NCBI RefSeq assembly: GCF_000826645.1
Contig: NZ_JXJP01000008.1
Location: forward strand, 62,001 to 126,000
Source of the DNA: Psychroserpens mesophilus
GTDB taxonomy: Bacteria; Bacteroidota; Bacteroidia; Flavobacteriales; Flavobacteriaceae
Length of the DNA: 64,000 nt
Direction of reading: 5' to 3'
Shown: positions 1-8,313 of the stretch, piece by piece
Layout: each line of letters begins with the position of its first letter
Position numbering within the stretch: position 1 is the first letter of the stretch
Program-made: the position numbers and the translations under genes
Notes under the pieces: model-generated
Seen by the model: the letters and a program-made list of their open reading frames with translations, nothing else
Database searches by the model: none
Told to the model about the DNA's origin: nothing

Positions 1-145
1 TTTTTTGAGAGTTCATCGCTCATTTATAATCAATTTGTCTCAAATAGATGAAATTGCCACAAGCCACATAGTTATTGCCAAAAAAGCTATTCCTGTTAGT
101 AAATCTTTAAAAGAAGAATTACTAAAACGACTACAAACCATATAG
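1..145 (+). CDS. LytTR DNA-binding domain, C-terminal end of a response regulator (5' end outside window)
   Basis: The frame that is open from the window edge to the TAG at 143-145 encodes 47 residues including RVHRSFIINL and IPVSKSLKEELLKRL. These match the last strands and helix of LytTR domains (typical pattern: RVHRSxIVNL, then IPISKxYKxxLxxRL). LytTR domains bind direct repeats in promoters and usually follow a receiver domain in Bacteroidota. Only the DNA-binding tail is visible, so the presence of a receiver domain is inferred. A hairpin with a T-run follows at 201-241. The call rests on residue pattern alone but the pattern is distinctive. Confidence 0.75.
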   Translation, partial: FLRVHRSFIINLSQIDEIATSHIVIAKKAIPVSKSLKEELLKRLQTI

Positions 146-200
146 CCAAAATACATACAGTTACTTCAAAATAATTTCCGATAAATAAATCGATGCGTTC

Positions 201-241
201 GGACAAATTATCTATCAATTCGTCCTTGACAGATTTTTTTA
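201..241 (+). terminator. Possible terminator after the LytTR gene
   Basis: Arms at 201-209 and 217-225 pair at 8 of 9 positions around a 7-base loop. A T-run at 234-241 follows after an 8-base gap, which is longer than ideal. The position fits termination of the upstream regulator gene, but the gap makes this uncertain. Confidence 0.35.
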
Positions 242-312
242 TAATAAGATAATAGGTTACTTAGTCAATGAATGTAAATCATTTATTAATCAACCATTTA
301 AATATAATTATT

Positions 313-1056
313 ATGAAAATTTCTAAAACAATTTTAAGTATTGCATGCTTTTTATTAATGCTACCTTTAACAATACTGGCTCAAGAAGATGAAAGTTTTA
401 TAATGAACACGACTGCGTTCACTATAAAATTTGGTCATGATTCAGACTTTACAGAAGGTGTAAAAAAATGGAACAAATGCTACAAAGACAATAAAGGAAC
501 AGAAAGCTGGAATGTTTGGCATCGCCTACAAGGAAAAGGAAATGTTTACGTATTGACATCAACTATGGAAAACTGGGCTGAAATGGATAAAAGTGATGAA
601 GCAGGAAAAGCATGTCGCTCAATAGCTGAAGATCTAATCATTCCTCACATTGAAAATTCTGAATTTAATACGAATAGATTTATGCCTAACTATAGTCGTA
701 AAACAAACCTAGAAGGCATGAGCATTGTTTGGGTTTACAGCTTTAAAGTAAATAACTCATTAGTTTTTAATGAAGTAGTAAAAGATGTGACAACAACTAT
801 CGCTCAAAAAGAAGGTGATAAACGAGGGTTTTGGTACGCAGTAATGGCTGGAGAAGGTGCTAATTATTTTGTATCGACGCCTTATAAAAGTTTTGCAGAT
901 TTAGATACTGATACCGACAATGTATGGCAAGTATATGAGAGCGCTCATGGCGCAGCTAAAACTAAAGCAATTCGTGAAAAATTCAATGCAGCATTAGAAG
1001 ATGTTTGGAGCTATACTTACACGCTTGAAACGGAATTAAGCATGAGCCAAAATTAA
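313..1056 (+). CDS. Exported protein, possible double ABM-like (dimeric alpha/beta barrel) fold
   Basis: The chosen start is the ATG at 313 (247 residues), because MKISKTILSIACFLL begins a normal signal peptide ending near ILAQ. An earlier ATG at 268 would put an unlikely Asn/His/Ile-rich leader in front. The mature protein looks like two halves of about 100 residues. Each has a beta strand with F..KF/FKV, an amphipathic helix, and a strand with a GxGxxYV- or GEGANYFVS-like turn, which resembles antibiotic-biosynthesis-monooxygenase (ABM) barrels. No catalytic residues are recognised. It is probably periplasmic or anchored in the outer membrane. It lies 19 bp upstream of an NTF2-like gene and may share its transcript. 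The fold call is inference; the function is unknown. Confidence 0.55.
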   Translation: MKISKTILSIACFLLMLPLTILAQEDESFIMNTTAFTIKFGHDSDFTEGVKKWNKCYKDNKGTESWNVWHRLQGKGNVYVLTSTMENWAEMDKSDEAGKACRSIAEDLIIPHIENSEFNTNRFMPNYSRKTNLEGMSIVWVYSFKVNNSLVFNEVVKDVTTTIAQKEGDKRGFWYAVMAGEGANYFVSTPYKSFADLDTDTDNVWQVYESAHGAAKTKAIREKFNAALEDVWSYTYTLETELSMSQN

Positions 1057-1075
1057 CCATTAAAACTTATTAATT

Positions 1076-1603
1076 GTGAAAACTTTAAAAACAACAATAT
1101 TAGTCTTATTTCTTTGTATTGGTCAAATTACTTTAGCCCAGGAAACAAAGAGTTTCAATGAAATCGTCTCTCAAAATCCAACTGCCGAAGAAGACCTTAA
1201 GGTCGTTTCAAATTACTTAGATGCGATTATTAGCAACAAAATGGATGTCGTTGCAAGTTTATTATCAGATGATTATATATCATCTGGACCAAGTAATGGT
1301 GAAACTTCAACAAAAGCTGAAGAAATTACGAACTGGAAAGAAGCACATAAAGTGCGTACCAATCAAAAAAATGAATACGTGGTTAATTCCTGGAGAGTAT
1401 TAGATGGAGAATATAAAGGTGATTGGGTGTCAATATGGGGAACTTATACATTTACAGAAAATGGTAAAGATATCGTATTACCTTATCAATATACAGCAAT
1501 GGTTGATGGTGGAAAAATACAAAAAGCAGTGATTTACTATGATAATTTGGCTGTAGCTACTGCAATGGGTTATACTTTAACTCCTCCAGAAAAGAAAGAA
1601 TAA
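1076..1603 (+). CDS. Exported NTF2-like (SnoaL/DUF4440-type) protein
   Basis: This 175-residue protein starts at a GTG. No ATG is available ahead of the signal peptide KTLKTTILVLFLCIGQITLAQ, so GTG must be used. The mature part has a helix with LKVVSNYLDAI, then SLLSDDYISSGP, and ends with strands WVSIWGTYTF and YQYTAMVDGGKI, the usual order of an NTF2/SnoaL cone-shaped fold. Such proteins are often small-ligand binders or isomerases, and the substrate cannot be predicted. It follows the gene at 313 by 19 bp, so co-transcription is likely. A possible structured RNA begins 25 bp downstream. Confidence 0.65.
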   Translation: MKTLKTTILVLFLCIGQITLAQETKSFNEIVSQNPTAEEDLKVVSNYLDAIISNKMDVVASLLSDDYISSGPSNGETSTKAEEITNWKEAHKVRTNQKNEYVVNSWRVLDGEYKGDWVSIWGTYTFTENGKDIVLPYQYTAMVDGGKIQKAVIYYDNLAVATAMGYTLTPPEKKE

Positions 1604-1628
1604 CCATTTTCTTCTAGAACATATAACT

Positions 1629-1739
1629 AACAGGCAGAAACGATTTTTGTGGAGAGGGTCGCGATAACTAAAAAAAAGATTTCGTTTTAGTGTTTTAAAA
1701 GCAAATCAACCAATTAGGTTATCATCTGCCTGTTTTTTT
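1629..1739 (+). ncRNA. Candidate structured RNA or long-loop terminator
   Basis: A perfect 10-bp inverted repeat (1629-1638 with 1725-1734) closes an 86-base loop and runs directly into a T-tract (1733-1739). Inside the loop a 7-bp hairpin (ACTAAAA with TTTTAGT, about 1667-1692) and a short AACC/GGTT hairpin can form. This is too long a loop for a simple terminator. It could be a small RNA ending in its own terminator, or a leader element. I do not recognise a known RNA family in it. Confidence 0.4.
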
Positions 1740-1778
1740 AGTAATCAAATTACAATCATACATTCTTTTAATAAAAAC

Positions 1779-2039
1779 ATGAAAAAAGTAGGTGTTATAG
1801 GAGGTTCTGGTTTTATTGAAAGTGATGTTATTTCGCTTTTACTACTTCATAATTTCAATATTAAAGTTTCAACTATTGATATTTCAATAAAAGAAAACTA
1901 CGAACATCTTATGGAGTTAGATCATTCAGAAAACCTATACGTCTGTGAAATAGACACTCAGCAAAAGTCAGCTATATCTAATTTTACTAAAGATTGTGAT
2001 TTGGTAATCTTTATGAATCCTTCCGATATAAAATTTTAA
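1779..2039 (+). pseudogene. Truncated NAD(P)-binding Rossmann protein (SDR/NmrA-type fragment)
   Basis: The 86 codons begin MKKVGVIGGSGFIES, the beta1-loop-alpha1 of an extended SDR/NmrA-like Rossmann domain, and continue to the fourth strand (DCDLVIFMNPSD) before a stop. Full-length relatives are about 250-320 residues, so only the nucleotide-binding start survives. The last glycine of the expected GxxGxxG is Glu14, which would harm dinucleotide binding. No continuation is visible downstream, where the next gene starts 19 bp later. It is best read as a decayed remnant, although the frame itself is intact to its stop. Confidence 0.55.
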
Positions 2040-2058
2040 CAACAAAAAAGACCATACA

Positions 2059-2937
2059 ATGAAAGCTATTAAATTATTCTTAATTACAATCACCATGGGT
2101 TTATGTACTATATATTCCCAAGGACAAACCCTAGAAAAAGATATCAAAATGTACACTCAAGTATGGGATGATATTGTCAATAAAGGTGAAATCGACAAAA
2201 TTAATTCAACATATTTCGATGCAAATATTACAGCCATTCAAAGTCCTGAAAATATTGTAGGCATAGAGAACTTTAAAGCGTATTATCAAAATTTTATTAC
2301 GGGGTTTTCAAATATTGAATTTACAATAGTAAACGTTTTTGGTCATGAGAATCAAATTGTAAAACAATGGAATTTTAAAGGCACACATACTGGCGACTTC
2401 TTCGGTATTCCTGCAACCAATCGAACGGTTGATATTCAAGGTGTTACTATCACGAAAATGAAGAATGGAAAAATTGCTCAAGAACAGGATTTTATGGATA
2501 ATGCTGTGTTTATGCAGCAACTTGGTTTAGTTTCAAATCCAGAGAATATTTCAATTATCAATGGTCTTTATGATGCTTTTGCAAAAGGTGATATTCCTAC
2601 AGTGCTTTCTGGCATGGATGCTACTGTTGTATGGAATGAAGCTGAAAGTAATTCTTTAGCTGACAGCAATCCTTATATTGGTCCTGATGCCATATTAAAT
2701 GGGGTATTTGCACGTCTTGGAGCCAATCATGAGTATTTCAAATTAGCAGATATAGTACTTCATGACATGAGCAATAATCAAGTATTAGCAACTTTACGAT
2801 ATGATGCAAAAAACAAAGCAACTGGTATCGTTTACAATGCGCAAGCAGCACACTTATGGACACTCAAAAATGGAAAAGTTATTGCTTTCCAACAATATGT
2901 GGATACCAAAAAATTAGCTGATGCTGAAATGAATTAG
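2059..2937 (+). CDS. Exported protein with two SnoaL/NTF2-like domains
   Basis: This protein has 292 residues and a signal peptide ending near YSQGQT. Residues 25-155 form an ester-cyclase-type SnoaL domain: a helix with VWDDIVNKGEIDKINSTYF, then GIENFKAYYQNFITGFSNIEF, KQWNFKGTHTGDFFGIPAT and ITKMKNGKIAQEQDFMD. These last segments are hallmarks of the SnoaL-like polyketide/ester cyclase family. Residues 160-285 form a second NTF2-like domain (INGLYDAFAKGDIPTVLSGM, AAHLWTLKNGKVIAFQQYVD), typical of uncharacterised SnoaL-like proteins. The fusion and export suggest binding or turnover of a small hydrophobic compound in the periplasm. The actual substrate is unknown. Confidence 0.75.
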   Translation: MKAIKLFLITITMGLCTIYSQGQTLEKDIKMYTQVWDDIVNKGEIDKINSTYFDANITAIQSPENIVGIENFKAYYQNFITGFSNIEFTIVNVFGHENQIVKQWNFKGTHTGDFFGIPATNRTVDIQGVTITKMKNGKIAQEQDFMDNAVFMQQLGLVSNPENISIINGLYDAFAKGDIPTVLSGMDATVVWNEAESNSLADSNPYIGPDAILNGVFARLGANHEYFKLADIVLHDMSNNQVLATLRYDAKNKATGIVYNAQAAHLWTLKNGKVIAFQQYVDTKKLADAEMN

Positions 2938-3033
2938 AACTGCATCATAAGATACTATATATAAACCTCAACAACAATTTCAGTAGGAACTATACCCAAT
3001 AAAAGTTTCATCCAATGACACAAAAACAACATT

Positions 3034-4386
3034 ATGAAAAGCTCAAAGTTAAAATTTAGTCGAAGTCTTACTGGAAGTGCTTTTTCACGTTATTTTTCAT
3101 TTTCAGCGTTGTATGTCGCACAAGGGATTCCGGAAGGTATTTTGTTTTTTGCATTACCAGCATGGTTAGCTATGAATGATAAGTCTCCTGTAGACATTGC
3201 CGCTTTCATTGGTGTCATCTTAATTCCGTGGAGTTTTAAAATAATAATAGCGCCTCTAATGGATCGCTTTACCATTTTATCAATGGGAAGAAAACGACCT
3301 TGGGTTATTTTTGGTCAACTAGGTTTAATCCTCAGTTTTTTGAGTATCGGATTTGTACCTGATCCTTTAAATAACATCACTGGATTAATGATTGTTGGTT
3401 TCTCGATTAGCTTTTTTGGAGCTTTTCAAGATGTAGCCACAGACGGAATGGCTGTTGATGTGATTCCTGCTGATGAACAAGCCAGAGCAAACGGATTGAT
3501 GTGGGGAACAAAGATCATTGGAACATCTCTATCCTTGGTTGTTGGTACCGCATTGATCAATAGTTTAGGTTTTACAACTGCTATTTCATTATTATCAATT
3601 GCTGTTGCAATTATTATGATAGTTCCCATCTATTTTACGGAACGTCCAGGCGAAAAAATTATGCCATGGCTAAAAGGTGAAGCAAATACCGAATCTGAGG
3701 CTAGCCAATTAAAAAGTTGGGCTGAAATCATAAAAAGTTTGTATCGTGTTACAAAATTACGATCCAGCCTCATCTTTGTAGTAATTTCTTTTGTTAGTGG
3801 AATTTTATTTGGGTTGATGGATACACTATTACCCATTTTTACTATTCAAGAACTCGAATGGACCAATACCGATTTTTCTCAGTTCTTTTCAATAATAAAC
3901 GTTGTTGCTGGTATCTTTGGAATGATCATCGGTGGCTATCTCGTAGATTATTTTGGTAAAATTAAAATGCTAACCATTTACTTAAGTTTAATTACTGCTG
4001 TTATTTCAATTTTCGCTTTTGCAACTGGTCTTTGGTCAAACCTTATTTTTTTATGCGGATTTATGTTTATCTATTATGTACTCAACATTTTTTTATGCAT
4101 CGGGATTTTCGCATCTGGCATGCAACTATGTTGGAAAACAGTTGCAGCAACACAATTCACTTTATATATGACATTATCAAATATGGGACGAGCCTCAGGA
4201 TCTGCTTTGTTAGGTATCCTCAAAGATAGTTATAGTTGGGAAATTGTTTTCGTGTTTACTGCTTTAATGCCATTGATAATGGGTGTTTTAGTTCAATTTA
4301 TTAACTTTAAAAACCACAAACAAAAAGTTGATCAGTTTAAGGTATTAGACCATACGTTAGTGGCTCCTCATGTTATTGAAGATTAA
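3034..4386 (+). CDS. MFS transporter, AmpG-like permease
   Basis: This 450-residue inner-membrane protein has about 12 hydrophobic segments. The N-terminal YVAQGIPEGILFFALPAWL and the loop with FQDVATDGMAVDVIP resemble the AmpG/SLC33 branch of the major facilitator superfamily, whose members carry muropeptides or acetyl-CoA. The MFS loop 2-3 motif is present as DRFTILSMGRKRPWV. The substrate is not certain and need not be muropeptide. It is followed 17 bp later by the AtoE-type permease, so the two carriers probably share a transcript. A lone TACCCAA half-site occurs upstream at 2993 but has no partner. Confidence 0.75.
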   Translation: MKSSKLKFSRSLTGSAFSRYFSFSALYVAQGIPEGILFFALPAWLAMNDKSPVDIAAFIGVILIPWSFKIIIAPLMDRFTILSMGRKRPWVIFGQLGLILSFLSIGFVPDPLNNITGLMIVGFSISFFGAFQDVATDGMAVDVIPADEQARANGLMWGTKIIGTSLSLVVGTALINSLGFTTAISLLSIAVAIIMIVPIYFTERPGEKIMPWLKGEANTESEASQLKSWAEIIKSLYRVTKLRSSLIFVVISFVSGILFGLMDTLLPIFTIQELEWTNTDFSQFFSIINVVAGIFGMIIGGYLVDYFGKIKMLTIYLSLITAVISIFAFATGLWSNLIFLCGFMFIYYVLNIFLCIGIFASGMQLCWKTVAATQFTLYMTLSNMGRASGSALLGILKDSYSWEIVFVFTALMPLIMGVLVQFINFKNHKQKVDQFKVLDHTLVAPHVIED

Positions 4387-4403
4387 ATTAAAATTATTCG
4401 ATT

Positions 4404-5801
4404 ATGCTAACCAAACTAGGTGAAAGGTTTACAATTATTTTTCAAAAGTATATGCCAGATGCATTTGTTTTTGCGCTTATACTAACATTAATCACAGGCC
4501 TCTCTGCATATATTTGGTCTGGTAAAAATATAATGGAGATTATAGTTGCATGGTATGATGGCTTTTGGTCGCTCTTAGAATTTGGAATGCAAATTGTTTT
4601 AATCATAATTACAGGATTTGCTATTGCATTATCTCCAGTGATTAATAGAGGTATTGATATTTTAACCAGTTACATCAAATCACCACGACAGGTTTATTTT
4701 TTTGTCACTTTAATTGGAGCTTTATTATCATTGGTAAGCTTTGGGTGGATTGTCATTACTTGTGTATTAGCCAGAGAATTAGCTTTACGTATAAAAGGCA
4801 TTAATTATCCATTTTTAATTGCTTGTGTTTACTTTTCTGGCGGAAGCTGGGTTTCCGGACTTTCAAGTTCTATTCCTTTATTATTGGGAACAGAAAACAA
4901 TTATTTAATTGAAGCTGGAGTTTTAACGGAAACTATTTCAACGACTACAACACTAGGTTCTCCTTTAAACGTAGCAATGCTTGCTTTATACGTCGCTTTT
5001 GCGCCTCTATTGATTGTATTTCTAATTCCGAAAGAAAAAAAATTAACACAACTGGAAGACATGCTGGAAGTAAAGTCTTCACAAAAAGAGAAGTCTATCA
5101 AAGAGGAAGCTTCCAGTTTAAACCTATCCTTCAGCTCATTATCAGATCGTTTAAACAACAATTTTATTCTTCAATTTAGTATTGTTTTAATCGGTCTCAT
5201 TTATATCGTTTATCACTTTCAGACCAATGGTTTTGAACTGAATTTTAATATCATGATTTTCATTTTCATAATGGTTGGATTAGCATTACATAAAACACCA
5301 ATGCGTTATGTGATTGCTATGAAACGTTCTAGTACAAACATCTCAGGAGTTTTGTATCAATATCCATTTTATGCAGGCATCATGGGCATAATGATACATA
5401 CTGGTTTAGGTGAAGAATTAGCAAATTTACTCGCTTCAACAGCTACAATAGATAACTATCCGTTTTTTGCTTATGTAACAGGTGGCTTTGTCAATTTTGC
5501 AATTCCTTCAGCTGGTGGTGAATTTGCTGTTGTTGGTCCGAGCATTATCAATGCTGTCTCAGAAATTGGCACTGGATTACAACCTGAAGAGCTTAACAAA
5601 ATGATCTCAAGAGCTTCCCTGTCAGTTGCCTATGGCGAAAGCTTAACTAATTTACTACAGCCTTTTTTCTTACTTCTGGTATTTCCAATTATGGGAAAAG
5701 GCATTAAAATCCAAGCACGAGATGTGATGGGTTATTTAGTCTTACCATTTTTACTATTTTTTTTAATTCAATCTATTCTCATAACCTATATACCATTGTA
5801 A
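4404..5801 (+). CDS. Short-chain fatty acid permease, AtoE family
   Basis: This is a 465-residue polytopic membrane protein. The N-terminus (FTIIFQKYMPDAFVFALIL), the segment SFGWIVITCVLARELALR and the C-terminal block FVNFAIPSAGGEFAVVGPSI followed by SVAYGESLTNLLQPFF are characteristic of the AtoE/TIGR00366 family, which imports short-chain fatty acids such as acetoacetate or butyrate in E. coli. Length agrees with the family. It sits 17 bp after an MFS carrier and 29 bp before a DltD-like gene and its MBOAT partner, so a link between acyl supply and surface acylation is conceivable but unproven. Confidence 0.85.
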   Translation: MLTKLGERFTIIFQKYMPDAFVFALILTLITGLSAYIWSGKNIMEIIVAWYDGFWSLLEFGMQIVLIIITGFAIALSPVINRGIDILTSYIKSPRQVYFFVTLIGALLSLVSFGWIVITCVLARELALRIKGINYPFLIACVYFSGGSWVSGLSSSIPLLLGTENNYLIEAGVLTETISTTTTLGSPLNVAMLALYVAFAPLLIVFLIPKEKKLTQLEDMLEVKSSQKEKSIKEEASSLNLSFSSLSDRLNNNFILQFSIVLIGLIYIVYHFQTNGFELNFNIMIFIFIMVGLALHKTPMRYVIAMKRSSTNISGVLYQYPFYAGIMGIMIHTGLGEELANLLASTATIDNYPFFAYVTGGFVNFAIPSAGGEFAVVGPSIINAVSEIGTGLQPEELNKMISRASLSVAYGESLTNLLQPFFLLLVFPIMGKGIKIQARDVMGYLVLPFLLFFLIQSILITYIPL

Positions 5802-5830
5802 ATTAATGTATCAACCAAAACCAACCAAAA

Positions 5831-6874
5831 ATGAATCTAAAACAATCAATGCTTATCGCAGTAGCTTTAAGTTTACTAAGTCTAGTTGCTTGGGAATGTT
5901 ATTGGAGAGCACATGGTAAACTACCAGATATTGACGACAATAAAGACCTCTGGGCAGTACAAAGAGCCAAAGTTGAAACCTTATCTAAAGAAGACGTTGT
6001 CCTTATGGGATCTTCCAGAGTCCTTTTTGATATTCAATTAAATGAATGGGAAAAAGAAACTGGAATTAGACCCATTCAATTAGCAACTGCTGGTGCTTCG
6101 CCTCTACCTATTTTTCACGATATCGTAAACAATACAGATTATATAGGAACTGTCATAGTTGGTGTAACACCAGGACTGTTCTTCTCAACCACATTTCCCG
6201 AAGCTGGTCCGTGGAAACGAGCACAAACTCGTGTTGAGCATTATGAAAACCGAACGTATGCGCAACGCATCAACCATTGTTTATCAATGCCTCTTCAAAA
6301 ACATCTGGTTTTTATATCCACTTCAGAAGAAGGCTGGTCAGATGACATCGATTTAAAGTCCTTACTAAATTCTGTCTCTTTAGGTGCCGAAAGATTAGAA
6401 AAACCACAATTTCCTCCATTTTATAAGTTTGAATATATGGATGAAAACCGCAACGTGAGAATGTCTGATAAGACTGCTAATGATACTGCCTTTGCCAGAA
6501 CTGTAAAAAACGTTTGGCAAAGCATTGTAGAAGGTAATGACAGACCTCCTCAAAAGAAAGAAACAACGCAATTTTTTGTTGAAGACGCTAAAAAATTCAA
6601 GGCTAGAGGTGGGAACCTTATCCTATTGCGATGTCCTTCTACTGGTTTGTTTAAAGATATTGAATCGAAACATTTGGCAAGAACTGATTTTTGGCAAGAA
6701 TTGGTAAAAGCGACCGAAGCTAAAGCATATCACTATGCCGATTATGAATCATTAAAAAATCTTGACTGCCCAGAATGGTCACATTTATCGGGACCAGATG
6801 CCAGTTTCTTCACTGCTGAACTAGTGAAAATCATGAAAGCCGATGGTGCATTAACCAACTCTAAAACCAACTAA
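5831..6874 (+). CDS. DltD/SGNH-like exported protein paired with an MBOAT acyltransferase
   Basis: The 347-residue protein has one N-terminal membrane anchor (about residues 7-25). It then shows the SGNH block I-like motif LMGSSRVLFDI with the candidate serine near residue 61, a QLATAGASPLPI segment, and a late WSHLSGPDA block near residues 316-325 that could hold the catalytic His. This resembles DltD/AlgX-like partners of MBOAT proteins, which move acyl groups onto glycans or teichoic acids outside the membrane. The stop is 2 bp before the MBOAT start, supporting joint function. Overall similarity to DltD looks distant, and the catalytic assignment is inferred from motif order only. Confidence 0.65.
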   Translation: MNLKQSMLIAVALSLLSLVAWECYWRAHGKLPDIDDNKDLWAVQRAKVETLSKEDVVLMGSSRVLFDIQLNEWEKETGIRPIQLATAGASPLPIFHDIVNNTDYIGTVIVGVTPGLFFSTTFPEAGPWKRAQTRVEHYENRTYAQRINHCLSMPLQKHLVFISTSEEGWSDDIDLKSLLNSVSLGAERLEKPQFPPFYKFEYMDENRNVRMSDKTANDTAFARTVKNVWQSIVEGNDRPPQKKETTQFFVEDAKKFKARGGNLILLRCPSTGLFKDIESKHLARTDFWQELVKATEAKAYHYADYESLKNLDCPEWSHLSGPDASFFTAELVKIMKADGALTNSKTN

Positions 6875-6876
6875 TT

Positions 6877-8292
6877 ATGTTATTCAACTCATTAAGTTTC
6901 GTAGTGTTTTTAGTCATTGTTTTAGCACTATACTATTCGAAAATTTTTAAATGGACTGGTAAAAAAAGAATGTTGCTTTTAGCGAGTTATGTTTTTTACG
7001 GACTATGGAATCCGCCTTTAGTTATCCTACTTTGGATTTCAACACTAGTGGATTGGACAGCAGGAAACAAATTAGCAATTGAAGAAAATCAGAAAAAGCG
7101 TAAAATGTGGTTGCTTCTTAGCATGTTTGTGAATTTGGGCTTTCTTGCTTTTTTCAAATATGGTAATTTCTTATTAGAGAACTTTACTTTGGGACTGAAT
7201 GCTCTAGGTTTAGCTTACGAACCAAAACCAATGGACATCATTCTTCCTATGGGCATTTCCTTTTATACGTTTCAAACCATGTCTTACACGATAGACATGT
7301 ATAATAAAAAAATCAAGCCTGCTCGTACGTTTTTAGATTTTGCGCTATATGTAACATTCTTTCCACAGTTAGTGGCAGGACCAATTGTAAGAGCCAAAGA
7401 TTTAATCACGCAATTTTATGAAGAGAAAAAAGCTACGAGTCAACAGTTTATTTGGGGAACATTTCTGCTAACTATTGGTTTATTTCAAAAAGTGGTTTTG
7501 GCAGATACTCTGTTAGCTGATGTTTCTGATCAGGTTTTCGGATCTAAAGAAATGTTGCATAGTTTAGATGCATGGACAGGAACTCTGGCTTTCTCCGGAC
7601 AGATATTTTTTGACTTTGCTGGATATTCAACATGTGCTATCGGAATTGCCTTAATGCTTGGTATAATCTTACCAGACAATTTTAGATATCCTTATGCAGC
7701 CATTGGTTTTTCAGATTTATGGAAACGCTGGCACATTTCATTATCAACCTGGTTAAGAGATTATCTCTATATTCCTTTAGGCGGAAACCGAAATGGATTA
7801 ACCAGAATGTATGTCGCGTTAATGTTAACTATGTTACTTGGAGGATTATGGCATGGAGCAGCATGGACCTTTGTTATTTGGGGAGCATTGCATGGTATGT
7901 ATTTAGTAGTAGAACGTTTGTTAAAGACTAAAATTACCATTAAAATCAATGCGTTAAATGGTGTTCTTCTAGCATTACTCACCTACACGCTTGTCAACTT
8001 TACTTGGGTGTTTTTTAGAGCCAGAGAATTTTCAACAGCAAAGAATATGATAAGTTCTATGTTGTTTATGAATCCTGAAGGCAGCAAAATATTACATGGC
8101 TTTGATGTGCTTAAGGTTTTGACATTAATTAGTTTATTATTTATTTGCCATTGGATCATGAGAAACACATCAATGAAAGAGGTTTCTAAGAAAATACATC
8201 CAGTAATCTTGGGTGTAATTTGGGCTATGCTGTTGTTTTTGATATCGATTTCTCAAGGCAGTGGTGAGCAGTTTATTTATTTTCAATTTTAA
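6877..8292 (+). CDS. MBOAT family O-acyltransferase (AlgI/DltB type)
   Basis: The 471-residue polytopic protein has the full AlgI-like layout. It begins MLFNSLSFVVFLVIVLALYY, followed by LLLASYVFYGLWNPPLV, then ILPMGISFYTFQTMSYTID, FFPQLVAGPIVRAKDL, RWHISLSTWLRDYLYIPLGG with a conserved His near 286, and LGGLWHGAAWTFVIWGALHG with the putative catalytic His near 326. AlgI/DltB proteins pass acyl groups across the inner membrane to a periplasmic partner. Here the partner is very likely the DltD-like gene 2 bp upstream. The acceptor (polysaccharide, LPS or other) cannot be told from the sequence. Confidence 0.92.
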   Translation: MLFNSLSFVVFLVIVLALYYSKIFKWTGKKRMLLLASYVFYGLWNPPLVILLWISTLVDWTAGNKLAIEENQKKRKMWLLLSMFVNLGFLAFFKYGNFLLENFTLGLNALGLAYEPKPMDIILPMGISFYTFQTMSYTIDMYNKKIKPARTFLDFALYVTFFPQLVAGPIVRAKDLITQFYEEKKATSQQFIWGTFLLTIGLFQKVVLADTLLADVSDQVFGSKEMLHSLDAWTGTLAFSGQIFFDFAGYSTCAIGIALMLGIILPDNFRYPYAAIGFSDLWKRWHISLSTWLRDYLYIPLGGNRNGLTRMYVALMLTMLLGGLWHGAAWTFVIWGALHGMYLVVERLLKTKITIKINALNGVLLALLTYTLVNFTWVFFRAREFSTAKNMISSMLFMNPEGSKILHGFDVLKVLTLISLLFICHWIMRNTSMKEVSKKIHPVILGVIWAMLLFLISISQGSGEQFIYFQF

Positions 8293-8313
8293 GTCTAAAT
8301 TATTAAATAAGTC

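Noticed and set aside
268-312. Longer N-terminus for the first exported protein
   Set aside because: The added residues (Asn, His and Ile rich) would precede a complete signal peptide starting at 313.
1629-1739. Possible integron attC site
   Set aside because: The ends do not carry the paired RYYYAAC and GTTRRRY core sites, and no integrase or cassette array is nearby.
2993-2999. TACCCAA half-site upstream of the MFS gene at 3034 as a fourth operator
   Set aside because: No partner heptamer 2 bp away on either side; single heptamers arise easily by chance.
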